From contig NZ_CP040751.1 in NCBI RefSeq assembly GCF_008001235.1, positions 1,099,001 through 1,163,000 of the forward strand: a stretch of DNA of 64,000 nt, in the 5' to 3' direction. Below, piece after piece: positions 35,086-43,967 of this stretch. Both the position numbers and the translations under genes were made by a program. This stretch comes from Salidesulfovibrio onnuriiensis (lineage in GTDB: Bacteria; Desulfobacterota; Desulfovibrionia; Desulfovibrionales; Desulfovibrionaceae). A model generated the notes under the pieces. The model saw only the letters and a list, made by a program, of their open reading frames with translations, made no database searches and was not told where the DNA came from. Every line of letters starts with the position of its first letter. The stretch's first letter is position 1.

Positions 35086-37146
35086 ATGCCCAAACAGATT
35101 CTCAAGCGCGATGGCTGCATTGAAACCTGGTCCGTAGACCGCATCGCCGCCGCAGTTTTCAAGGCCCTCAAGGGCAGCGGCATCAAGGACCCCCTGCTTT
35201 CCAAGCGCCTGGCGCGCAAGGTGGAGGAGAAGCTCAAGGGAGTGGATGTCCCCGAGCAGGAGCAGGTGCAGGACATGGTCCAGCAGGTTCTCATGGAGGC
35301 CCGGCTCTACAAGGTGGCCGAGCGCTACATCATCTACCGCGAAAAGCGCCGCGAAATGCGCAAGCAGGACGAGACCTACATGGACGTCGCCGACATGGTG
35401 GACGCCTACCTGGACAACTCGGACTGGCGCGTGAGCGAAAACTCCAACATGGTTCACTCCTTTCAGGGCCTGATCCTGCACATGGCCGGATCGGTGCAGG
35501 CCCGCTACGTGCTGGAAAAGTATCCCGAGGAAATCCGGGACGCCCACAAGCACGGATACATGCACATCCACGACCTTTCCTTCGGCCTGGCCGGCTACTG
35601 CTCGGGCTGGAGCCTGCGCGACCTGCTGCTGGAAGGCTTCAACCTGCGCGACCGCTGCTGCTCGGCCCCGGCCCAGCACTTTGACGCCGCCTGCGGCCAG
35701 ATCGTCAACTTCCTGGGCACCCTGCAGAACGAATGGGCGGGCGCACAGGCCTTCAACAACGTGGACACCTACCTGGCTCCGTTCATCCGCCACGACGGCC
35801 TGACCTACGAAGAGGTCAAGCAGCAGATGCAGAAGCTGATCTTCAACCTGAACACCACGTCCCGCTGGGGCGGACAGAGCCCGTTCACCAACTTCACCTT
35901 CGACTTTGCGCCCCCGTCGCACATCGCCAACGAGCCCATCATCATCGGCGGCGCGTTCCAGGACTCCACCTACGGCGAATACGCCGAGGAAATGGCTATG
36001 ATCAACAGGGCCTTCCTGGAGGTCATGCTCGAAGGCGACGCGGACGGCCGCATCTTCTCCTTCCCCATTCCCACCTACAACGTGACCCCGGACTTCCCCT
36101 GGGAATCCGAGGCCGGGAAGCTGCTCCTGAAGATGACCGCCCGCTACGGCGCTCCCTACTTCCAGAACTTCATCAACTCGGATCTCAATCCCGAGGATGT
36201 GCGCTCCATGTGCTGCCGCCTCCAGATGGACCTGCGCGAGATCCGCAAGAAGACCGGCGGCCTGTTCGGCGCGGGCGACCTCACCGGCTCCATCGGCGTG
36301 GTCACCCTGAACCTGCCCAAGCTGGCCTACCTGGCCCACAATGAAGAGGACTTCCTGGACCTGATCACCGAATATTCGGAAATGGCGCGCGACTCCCTGG
36401 AGTACAAGCGCAAGATGGTCCAGCGCAGCCTGGATGCGGGCATGTTCCCGTTCTCCCGCCGCTACCTCAAGAACGGCTACAAGGGCCATTTCTCCACCAT
36501 CGGCGTCATCGGCGGCCACGAAGCCTGCATCAACCTGCTGGGCAAGGGCATCGAGACCGAGGCGGGCGTGCGGCTCATGCGCCGCGTGCTGCAGCACCTG
36601 CGCCGCATCATCGTCCGTTTCCAGGAAGAGACCGGCAACCTCTACAATCTGGAGGCCACCCCGGGCGAAGGCACCTGCTACCGTCTGGCCAAGATCGACA
36701 AGGAGCTTTACTCCGACATCGCCACCGCCGGGGACGAGGTGCCGTACTACACCAACTCCACGCTGCTGCCCGTGGGCATCACCACGGACGTGGTTTTCGC
36801 CCTGGAGCACCAGGACCAGCTTCAGACCCAGTACAACGGCGGCACCGTGTTCCACTCCTTCATCGGAGAGGCCGCCCCGGACGAGGAAAGCGTCAAGAGC
36901 TTCCTGATCAAGTCCATGACCAACACCAAGATCCCGTACATCTCCCTGACGCCGACCTTCTCCATCTGCGAGGAGCACGGCTACCTGGCGGGCGAGCACT
37001 TCAACTGCCCGCACTGCGACAAGGAGGCCGAGGTCTACACCCGCGTGGTGGGCTACTACCGCCCGGTGTCCCGCTGGAACAAGGGCAAGCGCGAGGAATA
37101 CAAGGAACGTTCCGAATATTCCATGGACTCTGTCTGCTGCGGATAA
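35086..37146 (+). CDS. nrdD: Anaerobic (class III) ribonucleoside-triphosphate reductase NrdD, copy 1
   Basis: Oxygen-sensitive glycyl-radical enzyme that makes deoxynucleotides, 686 aa. The amino-terminal ATP-cone (residues about 1-95: Q-I-L-K-R-D-G ... V-D-R-I) gives allosteric control. The glycyl radical site is R-V-V-G656-Y with the following R-P-V-x-x-W-N-x-G-K, and a cysteine-rich zinc site with C-P-H-C lies just upstream. The active-site cysteines are probably in S-M-C-C-R-L near 370. The activase NrdG is not in the window. ATG 35086 has GGAG upstream; codons further upstream belong to the riboswitch leader. It is controlled by a cobalamin riboswitch, which fits a B12-independent enzyme backing up a B12-dependent one elsewhere. 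Confidence 0.97.
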   Translation: MPKQILKRDGCIETWSVDRIAAAVFKALKGSGIKDPLLSKRLARKVEEKLKGVDVPEQEQVQDMVQQVLMEARLYKVAERYIIYREKRREMRKQDETYMDVADMVDAYLDNSDWRVSENSNMVHSFQGLILHMAGSVQARYVLEKYPEEIRDAHKHGYMHIHDLSFGLAGYCSGWSLRDLLLEGFNLRDRCCSAPAQHFDAACGQIVNFLGTLQNEWAGAQAFNNVDTYLAPFIRHDGLTYEEVKQQMQKLIFNLNTTSRWGGQSPFTNFTFDFAPPSHIANEPIIIGGAFQDSTYGEYAEEMAMINRAFLEVMLEGDADGRIFSFPIPTYNVTPDFPWESEAGKLLLKMTARYGAPYFQNFINSDLNPEDVRSMCCRLQMDLREIRKKTGGLFGAGDLTGSIGVVTLNLPKLAYLAHNEEDFLDLITEYSEMARDSLEYKRKMVQRSLDAGMFPFSRRYLKNGYKGHFSTIGVIGGHEACINLLGKGIETEAGVRLMRRVLQHLRRIIVRFQEETGNLYNLEATPGEGTCYRLAKIDKELYSDIATAGDEVPYYTNSTLLPVGITTDVVFALEHQDQLQTQYNGGTVFHSFIGEAAPDEESVKSFLIKSMTNTKIPYISLTPTFSICEEHGYLAGEHFNCPHCDKEAEVYTRVVGYYRPVSRWNKGKREEYKERSEYSMDSVCCG

Positions 37147-37196
37147 ACTGACAATGGCCCGGGGCGGTTTTGCCGTTCCGGGCTTTTTGGAGGCCC

Positions 37197-37433
37197 ATGA
37201 TACTCAACTCCAACCAGCTCAAGGCCCTGCAGCAGCGCAACGACGAGGAACTGCGCAAGGGGGAATACGCCAAGCACGGCTACCCCGCGCACACCATTCG
37301 CGACCTGCTGCAGACCGTGGAATCCATGAAACGCGAGAAGAAGAAGTGGAAGAAGCTGGCCCAGGAGCGGGGGCAGGCCCTGAAGACCATTCAGGAGATT
37401 GCCGAGAAGATGAACGGCTCCAACGGCGACTGA
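37197..37433 (+). CDS. Small coiled-coil-like hypothetical protein
   Basis: Protein of 78 aa, highly charged and predicted mostly helical: L-N-S-N-Q-L-K-A-L-Q-Q-R-N-D-E-E-L, then a K/E-rich helix (KREKKKWKKLAQERGQALK). GGAGG lies five bases before ATG 37197. It sits 50 bases after nrdD copy 1 and before a strong terminator, so it shares the riboswitch-controlled transcript. It has no counterpart after copy 2. Function unknown. Confidence 0.75.
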   Translation: MILNSNQLKALQQRNDEELRKGEYAKHGYPAHTIRDLLQTVESMKREKKKWKKLAQERGQALKTIQEIAEKMNGSNGD

Positions 37434-37457
37434 ACACGCGCTTCTTATATGCATCAC

Positions 37458-37503
37458 AGGCTCCCGCACCGTTTGTTTCAGACGGTGCGGGAGCCTTTTT
37501 TTT
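37458..37503 (+). terminator. Rho-independent terminator of nrdD copy 1 unit
   Basis: Perfect 15-base-pair stem AGGCTCCCGCACCGT and its complement, nine-base loop, followed by eight T. Confidence 0.95.
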
Positions 37504-37537
37504 GTTGTAATATCAAAGAATTAAATAAAATTATCGA

Positions 37538-37565
37538 TTGACCTGTGTTTATTTGCGCGTATAAT
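37538..37565 (+). promoter_or_regulatory. Promoter of nrdD copy 2
   Basis: TTGACC at 37538-37543, a 16-base spacer, perfect TATAAT at 37560-37565. The start would fall at about 37572, just before the second riboswitch. One of the best promoters in the window. Confidence 0.8.
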
Positions 37566-37583
37566 ACGATGCGTAAAGAGCCA

Positions 37584-37723
37584 ACTTTTGGCGGCGTTCG
37601 TCCATCCATGTCGGACGCCATCAGGAAATCCGGTGCAACCCCGGAGCGGTCCCGCCACTGTGAATTGCGGTCAAAACCCTGGAAAATGGATTTGCCGCGA
37701 AAGCCAGAAGCCCTGCCAGAAGT
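37584..37723 (+). ncRNA. Cobalamin (B12) riboswitch, copy 2
   Basis: P1 stem ACTTTTGGC (37584-37592) with GCCAGAAGT (37715-37723). Core GGAAATCCGGTGCAACCCCGG then AGCGGTCCCGCCACTGTGA, and B12 box AGCCAGAAGCCCTGCC at 37703-37718. Shares the layout of copy 1 but is shorter between core and B12 box. After both aptamers a similar TACGAGGAT-x-CxGCCT stretch occurs and may be part of the expression platform. Confidence 0.92.
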
Positions 37724-37893
37724 ATTTCCCCGCCGACGCGGTACGAGGATGCCGCCTCAGGCTGCGAAACATCTTTTCCCTTCACCGGCCATGGGTCGAG
37801 CGGTGCGGCCGCCCGACAAGACAGCATGGCCCCCTTGCGACACAGAAAGCGCATGACTTGTTGCGCCTGGTGTCGTTTTCGGAGTTTTCTTAC

Positions 37894-39954
37894 ATGCCTC
37901 AACAGATTCTCAAACGTGACGGACGCATGGAAACATGGTCCACGGACCGCATTGCAGGAGCCATTTTCAAGGCCCTGAAAAGCAGCGACATCAAGGATCC
38001 CCTCCTGGCCAAACGGCTGGCCGGCAAGGTGGAGGACAGACTCGGGGACGCGGAAATTCCCGAGCAGGAGCAGGTGCAGGACACGGTCCAGCAGGTGCTC
38101 ATGGAGGCCCGGCTTTACCGGGTGGCCGAGCGCTACATCATCTATCGCGAAAAACGTCGTGAACTCAGAAGGCAGGACATGACCTACATGGACGTGGCCG
38201 GCACCGTGGACGCCTACCTGGATAACTCGGACTGGCGGGTGAACGAGAATTCCAACATGGTTCACTCCTTCCAGGGCCTGATCCTGCACATGGCCGGATC
38301 GGTGCAGGCCCGCTACGTACTGGACAAGTATCCCGTGGAGATCCGCGACGCACACACCCACGGCTACATGCACATTCACGACCTCTCCTTCGGCCTGGCC
38401 GGATACTGCTCGGGCTGGAGCCTGCGCGACCTGCTGCTGGAAGGCTTCAACCTGCCGGGCCGGTGCAGTTCCGCCCCGGCCAACCACTTTGACGCGGCCT
38501 GCGGCCAGATCGTCAACTTCCTGGGCACGCTGCAGAACGAATGGGCGGGCGCACAGGCCTTCAACAACGTGGACACCTACCTGGCTCCGTTTATCCGCCA
38601 CGACGGCCTCAACCACGAAGAAGTCAAGCAGCAGATGCAGAAGCTGCTTTTCAACCTGAACACCACGTCCCGCTGGGGCGGTCAGAGCCCGTTCACCAAC
38701 TTCACCTTCGACTTTGCTCCACCGGCCCACATGGCCAACGAGCCCATCATCATAGGCGGTGCGTTCCAGGATTCCACCTACGGCGAATATGCCGAGGAAA
38801 TGGCCATGATCAACAGGGCCTTCCTGGAAGTCATGCTCGAAGGCGATGCGGACGGGCGCATCTTCTCCTTCCCCATCCCCACCTACAACGTGACCGAGGA
38901 TTTCCCTTGGGAAACCGGTCCGGGCAGCCTGCTGCTAAAACTCACGGCCCGGTACGGCGCGCCCAACTTCCAGAACTTCATCAACTCGGATCTCAATCCC
39001 GAGGACGTGCGCTCCATGTGCTGCCGCCTGCGCATGGACCTGCGCGAGATCCGCAAGAAGACCGGCGGCCTGTTCGGCGCGGGCGACCTCACCGGCTCCA
39101 TCGGCGTGGTCACCCTGAATCTGCCCAAGCTGGCCTACCTGGCGCACAATGAAGAGGATTTTTTGGACCAAATCACCGAGTATGCGGAAATGGCGCGCGA
39201 CTCCCTGGAGTACAAGCGCAAGATGGTCCAGCGCAGCCTGGATGCGGGCATGTTCCCGTTCTCCCGCCGCTACCTCAAGAATGGCTACAAGGGCCATTTC
39301 TCCACCATCGGCGTCATCGGCGGGCATGAGGCCTGCCTGAACCTGCTGGGCAAGGGCATCGAGACCGAGGCGGGCATCCGCCTCATGCGCAGAGTCCTCA
39401 AGCATCTGGGCGGGCTCATTGCCCGATTCCAGGAGGAAACCGGCAACCTCTACAACCTGGAAGCCACCCCGGGCGAAGGGACCTGCTACCGTCTGGCCAA
39501 GATCGACAGACAACTCTATGCGGACATCGTCACCGCAGGCGGCGACATGCCCTACTACACCAACTCAACGCTGCTGCCCGTGGGCATCACCACGGACATA
39601 CTCTTCGCCCTGGAGCATCAGGACCAGTTGCAAACTCTGTACAACGGGGGCACGGCGTTCCATTCCTTCATCGGCGAGGCCGCCCCGGACGAGGAAAGCG
39701 TCAAGAGCTTTCTGATCAAGGCCATGACCCACACTAAGATCCCGTCCATATCGCTCACGCCCACCTTCTCCATCTGCGAGGAGCATGGCTACCTGGCGGG
39801 CGAGCACTTCAACTGCCCGCATTGCGGCAAGGAGGCCGAGGTCTACACCCGCGTGGTGGGCTACTACCGCCCGGTGTCCCGCTGGAACAAGGGCAAGCGC
39901 CGGGAATACGAAGAACGCACTGAATATTCCATGGAATCTGTCTGCTGCGGATAA
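37894..39954 (+). CDS. nrdD: Anaerobic (class III) ribonucleoside-triphosphate reductase NrdD, copy 2
   Basis: Second 686-aa NrdD, co-linear with copy 1 and nearly identical over long stretches. Differences concentrate in the ATP-cone (for example R-L-G-D-A-E-I against K-L-K-G-V-D-V) and in scattered surface positions. All catalytic parts are kept: S-M-C-C-R-L, the C-P-H-C zinc site and R-V-V-G656-Y-Y-R-P-V. The codons upstream of ATG 37894 belong to the leader; GGAG lies nine bases before the ATG. It has its own promoter, riboswitch and terminator, so the whole unit was duplicated rather than the reading frame alone. Confidence 0.97.
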   Translation: MPQQILKRDGRMETWSTDRIAGAIFKALKSSDIKDPLLAKRLAGKVEDRLGDAEIPEQEQVQDTVQQVLMEARLYRVAERYIIYREKRRELRRQDMTYMDVAGTVDAYLDNSDWRVNENSNMVHSFQGLILHMAGSVQARYVLDKYPVEIRDAHTHGYMHIHDLSFGLAGYCSGWSLRDLLLEGFNLPGRCSSAPANHFDAACGQIVNFLGTLQNEWAGAQAFNNVDTYLAPFIRHDGLNHEEVKQQMQKLLFNLNTTSRWGGQSPFTNFTFDFAPPAHMANEPIIIGGAFQDSTYGEYAEEMAMINRAFLEVMLEGDADGRIFSFPIPTYNVTEDFPWETGPGSLLLKLTARYGAPNFQNFINSDLNPEDVRSMCCRLRMDLREIRKKTGGLFGAGDLTGSIGVVTLNLPKLAYLAHNEEDFLDQITEYAEMARDSLEYKRKMVQRSLDAGMFPFSRRYLKNGYKGHFSTIGVIGGHEACLNLLGKGIETEAGIRLMRRVLKHLGGLIARFQEETGNLYNLEATPGEGTCYRLAKIDRQLYADIVTAGGDMPYYTNSTLLPVGITTDILFALEHQDQLQTLYNGGTAFHSFIGEAAPDEESVKSFLIKAMTHTKIPSISLTPTFSICEEHGYLAGEHFNCPHCGKEAEVYTRVVGYYRPVSRWNKGKRREYEERTEYSMESVCCG

Positions 39955-40006
39955 ACTGACAATGGCCGGGGCGGTTTTACCGTTCCGCACTTCTTACGGA
40001 ACAACC

Positions 40007-40041
40007 AAAGGCCCCTGCCGCATTGTGCGGCAGGGGCCTTT
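40007..40041. terminator. Bidirectional terminator
   Basis: Perfect 16-base-pair stem AAAGGCCCCTGCCGCA and its complement with a three-base loop, T-rich on the right (TTTTCTTTC). Lies between convergent nrdD copy 2 and the sensor kinase. Confidence 0.93.
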
Positions 40042-40066
40042 TCTTTCTTCAGGCTCGTCCGAGGCC

Positions 40067-41380
40067 CTATACCTTGGGCAGCACCACCCGCAGCATGAAC
40101 CCCTGGGGCGTGTTTTGGGCCTTCACCGTGCCGCCGTGGTGCTCGACTATGCGTTTGACCAAAGCCAGGCCGAGGCCCGTGCCGGGCGCGGTCTCGCCCG
40201 GGCCGCGGCGGAACGGCTCGAAAATGGTTTCCAGGTCCTTGTCCGAGAGCGGGCGTGCCGTGGAGTTGATCACCTCCAGGACACACCGGTCCGGCTCGTC
40301 GATGCCCCGGAAGGTGATGCGGCCGTTCTGGGGCGTGAACTTCACGGCGTTGCCCACTATGTTGTCCAGCATCCAGGCCATGGATTCCTCCTCCACCTCC
40401 AGGTAGTAGTCCTCCTGCGAATCCACGTGCAGTTCGATGTTCTTGGCGGCCATGAGATGGCCGTAGGATTCCAGAATGGAGGCAAAGAGCTGGGCCAGGT
40501 TGACCGGGTAGCGCTCCTCGGGGCGCAGGGAAACCTTGGAGAGCTGGAGGATGCGGCCGATGAGCCGGTCCATAGCCTCGATCTCCCGCTCCATGTCGTC
40601 CAGGTTCTTGACCAGCCGTTCATTGTCCGTGCCCGAGAGCTTTTCCGAGAGCATCTGCTGGATGACCCTCAGCCGTGCCAGGGGGCTGCGCAATTCGTGG
40701 GAAACGTTGGCTGTCAGCTCCCGGCCGCTTTCGATCATGCCCTCGATGTTGTCGGCCATGGCGTTGTAGGTGTCGGCCAGCACCGAAATCTCTCCCTTGC
40801 CGCAGCATATCTTGGTCGCCCGCGCCGAAAGGTCGCCCTCGGCGAAGCGGGCCATGACCTCGCGCAGCCGGTGCAGGGGGCGGGTGATGTGCCGCGCGAT
40901 GGGCCAGGAGAGCAGGGCGATGGTCAGGATGACCGCCACCAGCCCGGTGAAGAAGAGCCGTTCCCCTTCCTTGTGCACGAAGTCGTCGAAGATGAAGGAC
41001 ATGGTGCCCGGGGTGCCGTCCCGCAGGGTGACCGGGACATAGCCCTCGTCATCCCAGTCCCCGGCCTCCTCGAGGTCGGGAAGCGGGCCGTCGAAGCTCT
41101 TGAACCGGACTCCCCCGTGTATGTCCGTGATCCATATCTTGCCCTGGATGCCGATGGCGATCTTGTGGAAGACCTTGACCACCTCGGGGTCGTTCAGGGG
41201 TGGGAGCCGGCCATGGTCGTCGGCCATGATGAAGGAGATGACGTCGGCCACGGGCCGGTCGTGTTCTGTCTTCATTTTCCGGGAAACCACGGTGAAGGTC
41301 ATGGCCACCACGAAGGTGAGCAGGACCAGCATGATCATGACCGAGAAGAAGAACTTGATGTACAGGCGGTTGATTCTCAT
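40067..41380 (-). CDS. CpxA-like sensor histidine kinase
   Basis: Inner-membrane histidine kinase of 437 aa. Helix 1 (about 9-32), a periplasmic sensor of about 110 residues, helix 2 (about 142-160), HAMP (about 162-215), then H228 in N-V-S-H-E-L-R-S-P-L-A-R-L and an HATPase domain (N-x-x-x-N-A-V-K-F, G-x-G-L-G-L-A-L-V). The H-box wording and gene order resemble CpxA. Its start overlaps the response regulator stop (ATGA). Signal unknown; envelope stress is the likely theme by analogy. Confidence 0.9.
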   Translation of the reverse strand: MRINRLYIKFFFSVMIMLVLLTFVVAMTFTVVSRKMKTEHDRPVADVISFIMADDHGRLPPLNDPEVVKVFHKIAIGIQGKIWITDIHGGVRFKSFDGPLPDLEEAGDWDDEGYVPVTLRDGTPGTMSFIFDDFVHKEGERLFFTGLVAVILTIALLSWPIARHITRPLHRLREVMARFAEGDLSARATKICCGKGEISVLADTYNAMADNIEGMIESGRELTANVSHELRSPLARLRVIQQMLSEKLSGTDNERLVKNLDDMEREIEAMDRLIGRILQLSKVSLRPEERYPVNLAQLFASILESYGHLMAAKNIELHVDSQEDYYLEVEEESMAWMLDNIVGNAVKFTPQNGRITFRGIDEPDRCVLEVINSTARPLSDKDLETIFEPFRRGPGETAPGTGLGLALVKRIVEHHGGTVKAQNTPQGFMLRVVLPKV

Positions 41381-42075
41381 GCGCTCCCCACGAACTTGTA
41401 GCCCGAACCCCAGACCGTGCGGATGCGCTTCTCGTGGCCCTCGTATTCCTTGAGCAGGCCGCGCAGCTTGCTCACGTGCACGTCGATGGTTCGGTCATAG
41501 GCCTCGTAATCGCGGCCCCAGGCCAGGTTCATGAGTTTTTCGCGGGAGAGCACCACGTCCGGGTGGCGCATGAATACGGACATGAGGTTGAATTCGGCCG
41601 AGGAAAGTTCGTGTTCGTCGCCGTTCACCAGGAGCATCTGGCGCGGGGTGTCCAGGGTCAGGCCGCCCGCCTGGAGCTGGGTGGCCCCGTCGAATTCCGA
41701 GGCCGTGGGGGCAACGGTCCTGCGCAGGACCGCCCGGATGCGGGCCAGCAGTTCGCGGGGGTTGAAGGGCTTGGGAATGTAGTCGTCCGCGCCGAGCTCC
41801 AGGCCCACGATGCGGTCCGAATCCTCGCCCTTGGCCGTGAGCATGATCACCGGCACGCGGGAAACGCCTCTGATCTCGCGCAGGACTTCGAAGCCGTCCA
41901 TGCGGGGCATCATCACGTCCAGGAGCACAATGTCCGGACGCTTGGCCGCTACCGTGCTTGCGGCCGTGGTTCCGTCCGGAAGCTCCAGGATGGTGTGGCC
42001 GTATTCCTCAAAATATTCCCTCAGGATTTCCCTGAGCTTCACATCGTCGTCAACAATGAGAATCGTCTCGTTCAT
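41377..42075 (-). CDS. CpxR-like OmpR-family response regulator
   Basis: Response regulator of 232 aa: receiver with D53 (L-L-D-V-M-M-P), conserved K in Y-I-P-K-P-F-N, and a winged-helix OmpR-type domain (E-L-S-S-A-E-F, L-S-R-E-K-L-M, D-R-T-I-D-V-H-V-S-K-L-R). Overall wording is close to CpxR. A CpxR-type GTAAA-N5-GTAAA box lies 64-78 bases upstream on the same strand, suggesting autoregulation. Confidence 0.92.
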   Translation of the reverse strand: MNETILIVDDDVKLREILREYFEEYGHTILELPDGTTAASTVAAKRPDIVLLDVMMPRMDGFEVLREIRGVSRVPVIMLTAKGEDSDRIVGLELGADDYIPKPFNPRELLARIRAVLRRTVAPTASEFDGATQLQAGGLTLDTPRQMLLVNGDEHELSSAEFNLMSVFMRHPDVVLSREKLMNLAWGRDYEAYDRTIDVHVSKLRGLLKEYEGHEKRIRTVWGSGYKFVGSA

Positions 42076-42138
42076 GTTCTCCTCCCCGAAATCCCCTATA
42101 GGCCCTTTCGGTCAAAAAAACAGGGCCATTCAGGAGGT

Positions 42139-42153
42139 TTTACACTTGTTTAC
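42139..42153 (-). promoter_or_regulatory. CpxR-type binding box
   Basis: Minus strand reads GTAAA-CAAGT-GTAAA, exactly the GTAAA-N5-GTAAA form described for CpxR in enterobacteria. It sits between the divergent regulator gene and the small secreted-protein gene, so one site could control both. Confidence 0.7.
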
Positions 42154-42245
42154 ACTTTTTAGCCTTCGGGCAAAACCCTGGGGATGTTTCCGGGCTATAA
42201 GGATATCAGGAGAATTGTTCCTGCTGTGAATATATTGATAATATC

Positions 42246-42644
42246 ATGAGAAGAAAGAAGAACAGACTTACATATCTGCTGCTGTGCGCGGTGCTGCTGG
42301 TGTCGCTGGCGGGCATCTGCCTGGCCCATGTGGACGGCAAATCCCTCTCGGACGGGCGCGTTGCGGTGGTCCTGGACGATGCGGTCCCCGGGAATTCCTT
42401 TCCCTTGTCCAGCGTCGAAGCCCCAAGAACGGAAAAGCCTTCGGACCTGGGGGTGCTGAACGCCTGGCGCGGCCTGCTGAAGCAGTTGTGCGAGGAGGAC
42501 GGCGAAGCGGAGGCCTCGCTGGTGGAACGCGTCCACCAGAATGATTTTTCCGGAAACGCTTCCGACCAGGAAGACGAGATGGATGAACGGAAAGGCCGCC
42601 CCGAAACCCGGCGCGCGGCCTCCCCGTTGCTCAGGCTCAATTGA
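42246..42644 (+). CDS. Small secreted protein in CpxP position
   Basis: Protein of 132 aa with a clear signal peptide (residues 1-27, basic start, hydrophobic core LLLCAVLLVSLAG, cleavage near C-L-A-H). The mature part is hydrophilic and acidic with no recognised domain; the LTxxQ motifs of CpxP are absent. It is divergent from the CpxRA-like pair with a CpxR-type box between them, which is the arrangement of cpxP in E. coli. ATG 42246 lacks a strong Shine-Dalgarno. Its stop abuts the stop of the convergent NYN gene at a TGATCA palindrome. Confidence 0.7.
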   Translation: MRRKKNRLTYLLLCAVLLVSLAGICLAHVDGKSLSDGRVAVVLDDAVPGNSFPLSSVEAPRTEKPSDLGVLNAWRGLLKQLCEEDGEAEASLVERVHQNDFSGNASDQEDEMDERKGRPETRRAASPLLRLN

Positions 42645-43877
42645 TCAGGCCCGCCCGTTGCTTGTGGGCAGCAGCCAGGTGAAGAGCTTCTGGATGCGGT
42701 CGTCGTCCAGGTTGAGCTGGGCGGCGACGCAGAGGTTCTTGACATTCTGCACAAAGGCCTTGGCCAGTTCCAGGGCCGTATCGCTTCCGTCCTTTCGATA
42801 GACATACCCGGACCGGCCGATGCCGATGAGCACGAAGTTGACGTGCTGGCGCGAGACCGGGATGTCCTTTTCCACCAGATTGTCGCGCACGGTCTTGGAT
42901 GTGGCCGTGAGCTGGAAACCGTGCTCCGAGACCTCCCGGGAAATCTCATCGAAAAGTGCCTTGTAGTGGCTGGGCAGCAGGAGCGGCACGTCCGTGACCT
43001 GATGCACCAGCTTGGCGAACTGGAACAGTTCCGGATGGCTCAGCTCGAAGTCGGTGTTGGGCGAGGTCTCCTTGGGGGGCTCGTGCTTGGCCGGGTCGAA
43101 GACGTAGCCGGGGATGACCGAGGATATGAGCAGGTCGCCCAGGTCCAGGGCATAGAGGAAATCCCGGAATTTCTCGGCCCCGAACCAGGAGTCGCAGGGC
43201 AGGCAGCGGGTGAAGCGCTGGCGGATCTTGGCCGCAAGGGTGGCCATGACCACGGGCGAACCCGAGCCGCGCACCGTGTCGACGATGAAGTCCCTCACCT
43301 GGTCCTTGAGGGTCTGCACCGAGGCGATATCCTGCATGGCCGCCGGGATTTCGGCGTAGTCCAGGGCCTCCTCGATGAACTGGTCCTCGCTGAGGAGCAT
43401 GGAGCATGCGGCCTTGTAGGCCGGGGAGGTGGGGCCCACGGGCAGCACCGTGGTCATGCGCGCGTTTTCCCGCAGCTTGATGAGCACGGGCGTGAAGTCC
43501 GCATCCCCGGAAAAGATGATGAACTCGTCGTAGTGGATGTCCCGGTTCAGGGTGTCCAGAATGTCCAGCACCATGTGGATGTCGGCGCTGGTCTTGCCCT
43601 GCTTGGTCAGGGGCGGACAGTCGGTGACGCCGAAGGCCGAGGTTATGAAGTGGGGCCGGAAATCATGGAAGCTCTGGGGGTTGAGATAACACTTGCGGAT
43701 CAGGATGGATCGTTTGCGGTCTTCGGCGCCCTCGGGCATGGCGTATTTGCACAGCCAGGAGAGCCAGCGCTGGGGCTGGGTGGCGAATTTCTCGGCCAGA
43801 TCCGGGTCCTGATCGTAGAGCCTGATGTATATGTTGTCGAAATCAATGAATAATGCGCTTTTAATGGGAGTGTCCAT
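42645..43877 (-). CDS. NYN-domain protein with OST-HTH/LOTUS-like region
   Basis: Protein of 410 aa. Residues about 8-175 form a NYN (PIN-like) nuclease domain: A-L-F-I-D-F-D-N at 8-15, K-x-A-D-I-H-M-V-L-D near 97, and IIFSGDADFTPVL near 118-130, giving the usual acidic metal-binding set. The rest contains one or two winged-helix OST-HTH/LOTUS-like modules (for example around 187-260). Such proteins are thought to bind or cleave RNA. AAGGA precedes ATG 43877; codons further upstream are not conserved in style. Confidence 0.85.
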   Translation of the reverse strand: MDTPIKSALFIDFDNIYIRLYDQDPDLAEKFATQPQRWLSWLCKYAMPEGAEDRKRSILIRKCYLNPQSFHDFRPHFITSAFGVTDCPPLTKQGKTSADIHMVLDILDTLNRDIHYDEFIIFSGDADFTPVLIKLRENARMTTVLPVGPTSPAYKAACSMLLSEDQFIEEALDYAEIPAAMQDIASVQTLKDQVRDFIVDTVRGSGSPVVMATLAAKIRQRFTRCLPCDSWFGAEKFRDFLYALDLGDLLISSVIPGYVFDPAKHEPPKETSPNTDFELSHPELFQFAKLVHQVTDVPLLLPSHYKALFDEISREVSEHGFQLTATSKTVRDNLVEKDIPVSRQHVNFVLIGIGRSGYVYRKDGSDTALELAKAFVQNVKNLCVAAQLNLDDDRIQKLFTWLLPTSNGRA

Positions 43878-43967
43878 AGTCCTTCTCTTGGGTGACGTTT
43901 GAGGACTATTGGTAGCTTCTATGGGTCGTTGAGTCAACCACTTGCGCGGATTTACAGGGGTAAGATG

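Noticed and set aside
34780-37014. A 744-codon minus-strand open frame opposite nrdD copy 1
   Set aside because: It crosses the cobalamin riboswitch and mirrors NrdD codons; no domain is visible.
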